From: Pseudomonadota bacterium | GTDB lineage: Bacteria; Pseudomonadota; Alphaproteobacteria; Reyranellales; Reyranellaceae | Length of the DNA: 42,700 nucleotides | Assembly (NCBI GenBank): GCA_018240695.1 | Contig: JAFEFH010000010.1 | Span: forward strand, 1 to 42,700 | Direction of reading: 5' to 3' | Shown: positions 1-6,123 of the stretch, in pieces | Layout: each line of letters starts with the position of its first letter | Numbering within the stretch: the stretch's first letter is position 1 | Notes under the pieces: model-generated | Told to the model about the DNA's origin: nothing | The model's database searches: none | Seen by the model: the letters and a program-made list of their open reading frames with translations, nothing else | Position numbers and translations under genes: made by a program

Positions 1-1
1 G

Positions 2-1231
2 CAGGTCGCCGCGCCCGCGCCCGCAGAAGTCCCGATCGAACGGATCGCGGCCGAATTGCCGGTCGCGGGCATCGCGCCGCCGGCGCCGCCGGTTTCCGCC
101 GACTTCGCGCTCGAGCCTTACGACCTCGAGCTGCGGTTGCAGAAAGGCGACACGCTCGACGGCATGCTGGCCGACATCGGCGTGCCGGCCGAGGACCGCG
201 CCGCCATCGCGCAGGCGCTCGCGAAGTTCCTGCGCCGCCATCCTCTCAGCGCGGGCGAGGCCGTGCAGCTCTCGCTCCAGGCCGGTCCCGACGCGCCGGA
301 CAATCCGCACGTGCTGTCGCTCCTGGTGCGGCCCGAGGCCGAGCGCGAATACACGCTGAAGCGCGATCCTGCCGGCGCGTATGCCGGCGAAGAGAAGATC
401 TACGAGGTGCGGCCGCGCATCGTGCGCGTCGCCGCCGCGCGGCGGGGCTCGCTGCTGGAGAGCGGCGTCGCCGCCGGCGCGCCGGCCGCTGCGATCCGCG
501 AGTTCATCAAGGCGCTGTCCTACGGCGTCGACTTCCAGCGCGAGCTGAAGAGCGGCCAGAAATTCTCGCTGCTGCTCGAGCAGGGCGTGACCGAGGATGG
601 GCGCGTGGCGGAGCAGGGAAGGCTGCTCGCCGGCCAGCTCGAACTGGCCAAGCGCACCGAGACGGTGATCGCCTATCGCCCGAAAGGCGGCGCGCGGCAG
701 TTCTACACGCCCGACGGCTACAGCGTCGTGCGCGCCTTCCTGCGCACGCCGATGGATGCGAGCCACGTCAGCTCGCCGTTCGGCTACCGCCAGCATCCGA
801 TCCTGGGCTACAGCCGCCTGCACGAAGGCGTCGACTTCGCCGCGCCCAAGGGCACGCCGATCCTGGCGGCGGGCAACGGCCGCGTCGCGATGGCGGGCGT
901 GCGCGGCGGCTACGGCATCTACGTGAAGCTGGTGCACACCGCCGAGATCGCCACCGCCTACGGACACATGTCGCGCCTGGGGCCCGGCATCCGGCCCGGC
1001 GTGAAGGCGCGGCAAGGGCAGGTGATCGGTTTCGTCGGCTCGACCGGCATGTCGACCGGCCCGCACCTGCACTACGAGTTCCACCGTCACGGCCGGCCGG
1101 TCAATCCGCTGGTCCAGCGCGCCTCGCTGCGCCTGCGGCTGGCGGGCAAGGACCTGAAATCCTTCCAGGCGCTGGTGCGCCAGTATCTCGGCCGGCTGCG
1201 CACCGCGCCGCTGCTCCACCGCGCCCACTAG
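2..1231 (+). CDS. M23 family metallopeptidase (murein endopeptidase), 5' end outside window
   Basis: The reading frame is open to the left edge, so the true start lies upstream; a TTG at 56 is in frame but coding-like sequence precedes it. The C-terminal half is a clear lysostaphin/LytM-type M23 domain: the zinc site H-x-G-x-D is seen in HEGVDFAAPKGTPI (nt 820-860), followed by YGHMSRL and the paired-histidine motif GPHLHYEF. The preceding region (QKGDTLDGMLADIGV) resembles the LysM/OapA-like N-terminal region of MepM/NlpD-type proteins. The family cleaves peptide cross-links in periplasmic peptidoglycan, or activates amidases. All expected metal ligands are visible, so an active enzyme is likely. 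The gene converges on the histidine kinase gene, with an inverted repeat between them. Confidence 0.9.
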   Translation, partial: QVAAPAPAEVPIERIAAELPVAGIAPPAPPVSADFALEPYDLELRLQKGDTLDGMLADIGVPAEDRAAIAQALAKFLRRHPLSAGEAVQLSLQAGPDAPDNPHVLSLLVRPEAEREYTLKRDPAGAYAGEEKIYEVRPRIVRVAAARRGSLLESGVAAGAPAAAIREFIKALSYGVDFQRELKSGQKFSLLLEQGVTEDGRVAEQGRLLAGQLELAKRTETVIAYRPKGGARQFYTPDGYSVVRAFLRTPMDASHVSSPFGYRQHPILGYSRLHEGVDFAAPKGTPILAAGNGRVAMAGVRGGYGIYVKLVHTAEIATAYGHMSRLGPGIRPGVKARQGQVIGFVGSTGMSTGPHLHYEFHRHGRPVNPLVQRASLRLRLAGKDLKSFQALVRQYLGRLRTAPLLHRAH

Positions 1232-1238
1232 GCTCTGT

Positions 1239-1289
1239 GGACTGCGCGCTTCCAGCGCGCTCATGAGGCGCGCTGGAAGCGCGCAGTCC
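1239..1289. repeat. perfect 22-bp inverted repeat with 7-nt loop (bidirectional terminator or REP-like element)
   Basis: Positions 1239-1260 are exactly reverse-complementary to 1268-1289, separated by TCATGAG. The stem core is GCGCGCTTCCAGCGCGC, itself nearly symmetrical. It lies 8 bp after the M23 stop and 12 bp before the end of the opposing kinase gene, where a two-way transcription stop would fit. There is no T-tract on either side, so it is not a classic intrinsic terminator. A dispersed REP-type palindrome is the alternative. Confidence 0.7.
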
Positions 1290-1301
1290 GTCACGCAGAC
1301 G

Positions 1302-4217
1302 TCAGGCGTCGTCGCGGGTCGGCAGCAGGATCTCGAAGCGCGCGCCGCCGCACTCGCGATTGGCGGCGGAGATGCGGCCGCCCATCTCCTCGAGGATACG
1401 CCGGCAGATGCGCAGGCCGAGGCCGGTGCCCTTGCCGCGCGGCTTGGTGGTCACGAACGAGTGGAAGAGCTGCGGCAGGATGTTGGCGGGAATGCCCGGC
1501 CCCGCGTCCTCGACGGCGATGCGCACCCAGCTGCGCTCGCCCTCGCGCACCGTGCCGGTGTGCAGCGTCACCGTGCGGCCGCCGGCGTCGCGCGCGTTGT
1601 TCACCAGGTTGACCAGCACCTGCTCGAGGCGGCCGACGTCGCCCACGACCGGCGGCAGCCGCTCGGCCAGGCGCTCGTCGAAGGTCATGCCGGCCTCGCG
1701 CACGCCGTGGTCGGTCATGTCGATGGCGCGGCGCACCGCCTCGTTCGGGTCGAACGGCCCCGGCGCCTCGTTGGTGGTGCCGCGCACATAGGCGCGCAGG
1801 TCGCCGATGATGCGGCTGGCCTGCTCGACCTGCTGGCCGATGCGGTCGAGCTTGCCGTCGACGAAGTCGGTGGCGTCGCCGGGCCGGCCGCGGCCCGCCG
1901 CCAGCGCCAGCTCGTCGCGCGCCAGCATGCAGGACAGGTTGATGACCTGCAGCGGCTGGCTGATCTCGTGCGCCATGGTGCCCGCCATCTCGCCCACGGT
2001 GGCGAAGCGCTCGGCGTCGTACAGCGCCTGCTCGGCCTCGCGCCGCTCGGTGTCGTCGACGCCCAGCAGCACGATGCTGCCGACCTGGCCCGAGGCGTCG
2101 AGCACCGGCGTCGCGGTGACGGCGATCAGCCGCTCGCGTCCCGCGCGGTCGCGCAGCTTGGTCGCCAGCCGCTTGGGCCGGGTGCGGGCGGGATCGATGG
2201 CGACGTCGAGCACGGTGCTGAGCGGCTTGCCCACCGCGTCGGCCTCGGCGATGCCGGTCAGGGTGGTGAAGCCCGAGTTCACCATCATCACGTCGAGCGC
2301 CCTGTCGACCAGCACGATCAGCGCGCCGCCGGACTCCACGATCGAGCGCAGGCGCGTCATCTCCAGTTCGAGGCGCGCCTCGAGCTGCACGCGCTCCTCG
2401 ACGTCGCGGATGATGCCGGTGCTGACCAGCCGGCCGCGTTCGTCGATGCGGCGGCTGGCGCGCACCTCGACGCGGCGCATCTCGCCGCCGGCGGCCTTCA
2501 TGCTGAAGCGCGCGAAGGTGCCGCGGTCGTCGGCGTTGTAGGGACGCGTCGTGGTGCTGCGCACCTGGTCGATGGAATCGGGCCCGATATAGTCGAGGAA
2601 GTGCGTGCCCACGAACTTCTCCGGCGGGATGCCGAAGAAGTCGGCGGCGGCGGCGCTCACGAACACGAACTTGCCGGTCTCGATGTCGAGCCGGTAGGCC
2701 ACGTCGGCCAGCGAATCGAGCAGCGAGGTGTATTCCGCGCGCGCCCGCTCGAGCTCGGTGACGTCGCGGATCACGCCGATCTGCGCGGCGTCGGGGTTGC
2801 TGCCGTCGGCCTTGCGGAAGCGCAGCTCGACCGGACGGATGGTGCCGTCGGCGGAGCGCATGCGGAAGCGGGTCTGGCGCTGCTCGAAGCTCGGCGAATA
2901 GTGGCACTCGCGGCCGCCGGCGATCACGCGCTCGACGTCCTCGGGCACGATCCAGTCCTTGAAGCGCTTGCCGATCGCCTCGGCCGGCGGGACGCCCAGC
3001 AGCGTGGCGCCGCCCGGGCTGACATAGGTGAAGCGGCCGCGCCAGTCGACGGCGTAGACCATGTCCTGGAGCGACTCGACCAGCGTCTGGTAGCGCGCGC
3101 GGGCCTGCTCGATCGCCTGTTCCTGGTTCTTGATGTCGGTGACGTCGACGCGCAGGCCGACGGTCAGGCCGCTCGCCGTGCCCTTCTCGGACCAGTCGAA
3201 CCAGCGGCCGTCCTCGGACTGGCGCTGGCGCTCGATGGTCTTGCTGCGGAAGCGCGCGATCCACTCGTCGACCGGCTGCGGGCCCATGCCGGCTTCCTCG
3301 TTGCGCCGCGCGGTGTCGCGCGCGAGCTGCTCGTAGGTCCAGCCGATGACGTCGCCCTCGCGCAGCGCCGGCGTGAGTTCCCGCGCCACCGAGTTGTAGA
3401 GCTTGAGGCGCTCGTCGGCGTCGTAGACCACGACGCCGGCCGGCAGCGCCTCGATCACCTCGGTCAGCAGGTCGCGTGCCGCGCCGGCCTCGCCGGCGGC
3501 GGCGACCGCGCGCTGCCACTGGGCGTGGTAGCTCATCGACGTGCGGCCCACGAGCAGGATCAGCATCAGCCCGGCGCAGACGAAGCCCGTGGTGCTGAGC
3601 GTCAGCACCAGCAGCGCGGTGCCGTAGTCGTCGACCAGTCGGCCGATCATGGCGTCGGCGGCGCCGGTCGTGGTGAGGCTGAGCTCGCTGATGTCGTCGC
3701 GCAGCGACAGCAGCTCGCGCAGGACCGTCGGATCGATCGGCCGCTGCTGGCTTTCGACGATGGCGACCTCGGCGCCGACGCGCGCGATGAAGTCGGGCTG
3801 GGTCGCGCAGGTCGACGACAGCATGGTCTGCGGCGGCACGTCGAAGTCGCGGCACAGCATCGACAGCGAGCGCACGAAATCCTGCCACGGATCGCCGCCG
3901 GTCTGCTCGATGCCGACCGGGCGGTTGGCGCCGGCGCGGGCGAGCAGGCTGCGCATCAGCAAGCGGCTCGAATTGTCGAGGGCGAGCACCTCGCGCGCCT
4001 TGCGGCGCTGCGGGTCGACGTCGGAACGGTGCAACGACAGGCCGATGTCGGCGAAGGCGATCAGGCAGCAGATCATGCCGACGACGCCGGCGGCGGTGGC
4101 CCACAGCACGCCGCGCGTGCCGAGCGCCAGCCGGGCCTGGCTGCCGAAGGAGCGCAGCAGGTCGAGGAAGGTCGGGTCTCCCGATCCCGGTGCCCCTGCG
4201 AGTTCGCTGGAAGCCAT
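1302..4217 (-). CDS. multi-PAS hybrid-less sensor histidine kinase, membrane bound
   Basis: A 971-residue kinase. Two membrane helices (about residues 36-60 and 201-224) enclose a roughly 140-residue periplasmic sensor region. Several PAS units follow in the cytoplasm, each with the typical opening: ALPAGVVVYDADERL, SLQDMVYAVDWRGRF, SLADVAYRLDIETGKF and ALIVLVDRALDVMMVN. The HisKA H-box is GTMAHEISQPLQVINL, with His as the predicted phosphoacceptor. The HATPase domain shows the N box (LVNNARDAGG), DAGPGIPA and GTGLGLRI. No receiver domain is fused. The gene lies 58 bp downstream of a stand-alone response regulator on the same strand, so the two probably form a two-component pair. The ligand is unknown. 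The ATG at 4217 begins MASSELAGAPGSGDP. Confidence 0.93.
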   Translation of the reverse strand: MASSELAGAPGSGDPTFLDLLRSFGSQARLALGTRGVLWATAAGVVGMICCLIAFADIGLSLHRSDVDPQRRKAREVLALDNSSRLLMRSLLARAGANRPVGIEQTGGDPWQDFVRSLSMLCRDFDVPPQTMLSSTCATQPDFIARVGAEVAIVESQQRPIDPTVLRELLSLRDDISELSLTTTGAADAMIGRLVDDYGTALLVLTLSTTGFVCAGLMLILLVGRTSMSYHAQWQRAVAAAGEAGAARDLLTEVIEALPAGVVVYDADERLKLYNSVARELTPALREGDVIGWTYEQLARDTARRNEEAGMGPQPVDEWIARFRSKTIERQRQSEDGRWFDWSEKGTASGLTVGLRVDVTDIKNQEQAIEQARARYQTLVESLQDMVYAVDWRGRFTYVSPGGATLLGVPPAEAIGKRFKDWIVPEDVERVIAGGRECHYSPSFEQRQTRFRMRSADGTIRPVELRFRKADGSNPDAAQIGVIRDVTELERARAEYTSLLDSLADVAYRLDIETGKFVFVSAAAADFFGIPPEKFVGTHFLDYIGPDSIDQVRSTTTRPYNADDRGTFARFSMKAAGGEMRRVEVRASRRIDERGRLVSTGIIRDVEERVQLEARLELEMTRLRSIVESGGALIVLVDRALDVMMVNSGFTTLTGIAEADAVGKPLSTVLDVAIDPARTRPKRLATKLRDRAGRERLIAVTATPVLDASGQVGSIVLLGVDDTERREAEQALYDAERFATVGEMAGTMAHEISQPLQVINLSCMLARDELALAAGRGRPGDATDFVDGKLDRIGQQVEQASRIIGDLRAYVRGTTNEAPGPFDPNEAVRRAIDMTDHGVREAGMTFDERLAERLPPVVGDVGRLEQVLVNLVNNARDAGGRTVTLHTGTVREGERSWVRIAVEDAGPGIPANILPQLFHSFVTTKPRGKGTGLGLRICRRILEEMGGRISAANRECGGARFEILLPTRDDA

Positions 4218-4275
4218 GATCGTTCCCCGTCGATGGATGAGTGTCCGCGGCGCGGGCGGGCGGTCTCCGTCCGCG

Positions 4276-4716
4276 CTAGCGCCGGCCGCCGACGCCGGTG
4301 CCGAGCCAGCCCTTTTGCTGCGGCGCGTCCTGGCCGCTGCGGCTCTGCTCGACCAGCTTCATCACCGCCTGGCGCAGCGGGCCGAGCGGGACCGGCTTGT
4401 TCACGAATACCGTGATGCCCAGCGCCTCGAGCGTGCGCTCCGACAGGCCGTCGATGCGGCCCGACATCATCAGGATGGCGGCGTTGGGCAGCAGCGGGCG
4501 CAGCGTCTCGGCGAGCTGCACGCCGGTCATGTCGGGCAGGTTGAAGTCGAGCAGCACGACGCGCGGATCGTAGGTGCGGGCCTGCTCGCGCGCTTCCGCA
4601 CCGTTATACGCCTTGGCGACCAGCAGGTCGGAGCGGGTGAGGAAGTCGGCCATCTCGTCGCATTGCAGGACATTGTCCTCGACGATGAGGACGTCGCAGC
4701 GTGTACCCAGGGCCAT
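4276..4716 (-). CDS. single-domain response regulator
   Basis: A receiver (CheY-like) domain of 146 residues with no output domain. It shows the acidic pair in VLIVEDN, the phosphorylatable Asp in VVLLDFNLPDMTG, the Ser of MMSGR and the Lys of FVNKPVPLG. The frame is open further upstream, but the ATG at 4716 is preferred: it sits 6 nt after a GGAG ribosome site, and the extra upstream residues do not resemble receiver sequence. The glycine/arginine-rich tail ends at GVGGRR. It is first in an operon with the multi-PAS kinase and is most likely phosphorylated by it. With no DNA-binding domain, output would be through protein partners or as a phosphate relay. Confidence 0.9.
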   Translation of the reverse strand: MALGTRCDVLIVEDNVLQCDEMADFLTRSDLLVAKAYNGAEAREQARTYDPRVVLLDFNLPDMTGVQLAETLRPLLPNAAILMMSGRIDGLSERTLEALGITVFVNKPVPLGPLRQAVMKLVEQSRSGQDAPQQKGWLGTGVGGRR

Positions 4717-4761
4717 GACGAACTCCACGCGACAAAACAAAAATGCAGGCGTCAGGCAGCG

Positions 4762-4790
4762 ATCATACGCCAAAGCCGGGGCGTCCGGAA
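4762..4790 (-). promoter_or_regulatory. possible promoter of the response regulator-kinase operon
   Basis: On the minus strand a TTCCGG box (4785-4790) is followed after 17 nt by TATGAT (4762-4767), about 45 nt before the response regulator ATG. The -10 is good and the -35 is weak. It was placed by eye only. Confidence 0.3.
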
Positions 4791-4868
4791 TTGGCGCGAG
4801 GCTCCGGAATCGCACATCTGCCCGCATTGTTTGATACAAAAAGCTGCTTGGCATCCCCATCTCCGGGC

Positions 4869-5513
4869 ATGCGCAGTCCGCGGAAGCCTCCACCGTTTCG
4901 CAGCCTCGCCAGCCGTGAACTCGTGGCCGACGGTGTCGTGCACGTGCTGGGGGTGAGCCTCGGCCTGCCGGCGGCGGTCGCCGCGGTCGTCCTCGCCTCC
5001 GGGAGGATGTCGCACCTGGCCGCCGTCGCGCTCTATGCCGTGGGCCTGCTCGCGATGCTGGGGTGCTCGGCGGCCTACCATCTCAGTCGGACCAGCCCCC
5101 ACCGCGAGTGGCTGCGCCGCTTCGACCATGCCGCGATCTTCGCGATGATCGCCGGCACCTACACGCCCTTTACCGTGCGCCTCGCGCCCGGCTGGGCCGT
5201 GGGATTGACCGCCGGCATCTGGGCCGTCGCCGCGCTCGGCATCGCCGTCAAGCTGTGGAAGCCGAACGGCATCGAACGTCTGTCGACGGTGCTCTATCTC
5301 GCGCTGGGCTGGATCGGCATGATCGCCGCCGGCCCGTTCGTCGAGGCGCTGCCGGCGACGACCTTGCTGCTGATGGCGCTGGGCGGCGTCATCTACTCGG
5401 CGGGGGTCGCGTTCCATCTCGCGCATCGCCTCGCCTATCAGAACGCGATCTGGCACGGCTTCGTGCTCGCGGCGGCGGGCGTGCATTATTGTGCGGTGCT
5501 GACGGTGACTTAG
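4869..5513 (+). CDS. hemolysin III family (PAQR-like) membrane protein
   Basis: About 214 residues with seven predicted membrane segments. The signatures of the hemolysin III/YqfA branch of the PAQR superfamily are present: SAAYHLSRTSPH, FDHAAIFAMIAGTYTPF and, near the C-terminus, WHGFVLAAAGVHYCAV. The His and Asp of these motifs form the metal site known in PAQR proteins. The name is historical; bacterial members are integral inner-membrane proteins of unclear physiological role, and haemolysis is rarely shown. ATG 4869 was chosen because the hydrophilic N-terminus MRSPRKPPPFRSLASRE directly precedes the first helix. The frame stays open to 4743, but those codons would give an unusual extension. 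It is divergent from the two-component operon. Confidence 0.82.
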   Translation: MRSPRKPPPFRSLASRELVADGVVHVLGVSLGLPAAVAAVVLASGRMSHLAAVALYAVGLLAMLGCSAAYHLSRTSPHREWLRRFDHAAIFAMIAGTYTPFTVRLAPGWAVGLTAGIWAVAALGIAVKLWKPNGIERLSTVLYLALGWIGMIAAGPFVEALPATTLLLMALGGVIYSAGVAFHLAHRLAYQNAIWHGFVLAAAGVHYCAVLTVT

Positions 5514-5613
5514 GGGCGGCAATGGGGCGGGGGGCCGCTTTGCGCGGCAACCTCGGCGCGGGCGTGATTGTTGTTTCTCTGTCCGCAATTCAGCGGCCTC
5601 GAAAGGAGCGAAC

Positions 5614-5970
5614 ATGAAGATCGCCACCGCCCTGACCGCCATCGCCGTCATCGGCCTCTCCGGCTCGGCTTTTGCGCAGAACGCCCCGATGCCGGGCGGC
5701 GCCTCGAATCCGCCGCCGGGCACCAGCCACAGCCCGGGCACCAGCGCGCTGCCGCCGTCGACCACCGGCACCGCCCGCGCGGGCGCGCTGGACTCCAGCA
5801 ACACCACCGGCGCGCAGGCCGCGGCGCAGGAGAAGTTCAAGGAGGCCGGCTTCAGCGACGTGAAGGGCCTGTCGCGCAGCACCGACGGCTCGTGGTCGGG
5901 CCGCGCCGTGAAGAACGGCGTCGAGGTCGGCGTCGTGATGGATACCAGCGGCAAGATCGCGGTGCAGTAG
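5614..5970 (+). CDS. small secreted protein with C-terminal PepSY-like segment
   Basis: 118 residues. A clean Sec signal peptide (MKIATALTAIAVIGLSGSAFA, cut after AFA) leads into a low-complexity Pro/Ser/Gly/Thr-rich stretch (about residues 23-62). A short compact region follows, with sequence FKEAGFSDVKGLSRSTDGSWSGRAVKNG and a final strand VGVVMDTSGKIAVQ. The last part resembles the PepSY-like fold of many small proteobacterial periplasmic proteins. No catalytic motif is visible. The ribosome site AAGGAG lies 5 nt before the ATG. It is transcribed alone and is followed by a strong terminator. The function is unknown; an envelope role is likely from the signal peptide. Confidence 0.8.
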   Translation: MKIATALTAIAVIGLSGSAFAQNAPMPGGASNPPPGTSHSPGTSALPPSTTGTARAGALDSSNTTGAQAAAQEKFKEAGFSDVKGLSRSTDGSWSGRAVKNGVEVGVVMDTSGKIAVQ

Positions 5971-5991
5971 CGCCGGTCTTCCGCACGGAAG

Positions 5992-6019
5992 AGGCCCCGT
6001 CGAAAGGCGGGGCCTTTTT
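5992..6019 (+). terminator. intrinsic terminator of the small secreted protein gene
   Basis: The stem AGGCCCCG/CGGGGCCT (5992-5999 with 6008-6015) encloses TCGAAAGG and runs into TTTTT ending at 6019. It starts 21 nt after the stop codon. This is a classic Rho-independent terminator. Confidence 0.9.
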
Positions 6020-6040
6020 CATGTCGCCGGACCGCGCGTC

Positions 6041-6069
6041 TTGACATTCAATGCGAAATACGCAATAGT
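6041..6069 (+). promoter_or_regulatory. orphan sigma70-type promoter pointing into the 3' end of the helicase gene
   Basis: A perfect TTGACA (6041-6046) is followed after 17 nt by AATAGT (6064-6069). An ATG sits at 6076, about where transcription would begin, so a leaderless message is possible. The box overlaps an inverted repeat, TGCGA (6052-6056) with TCGCA (6071-6075). No sense-strand gene follows: the frame from 6076 soon runs antisense to the helicase gene. It could be a remnant of a deleted gene, or the promoter of an antisense RNA. Confidence 0.4.
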
Positions 6070-6095
6070 ATCGCAATGAACGATCGGGAGCTGCC

Positions 6096-6123
6096 CCGTT
6101 TTATTTTTCTGATTTTAAAACGG
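6096..6123 (-). terminator. AT-rich hairpin after the helicase stop (weak terminator)
   Basis: CCGTTTTA (6096-6103) and TAAAACGG (6116-6123) are complementary across a 12-nt loop, immediately beyond the helicase stop codon. A second TAAAACGGG copy at 6125-6133 could compete for the same arm. The stem is AT-rich and lacks a following U-tract, so termination would be weak. This is the only markedly AT-rich spot nearby. Confidence 0.4.

Noticed and set aside
1263..4415. Long plus-strand open frame opposite the histidine kinase
   Set aside because: Composition is Ala/Arg/Gly/His-rich with no domain, as expected for the antisense of a GC-rich gene; the minus-strand kinase has full motifs.
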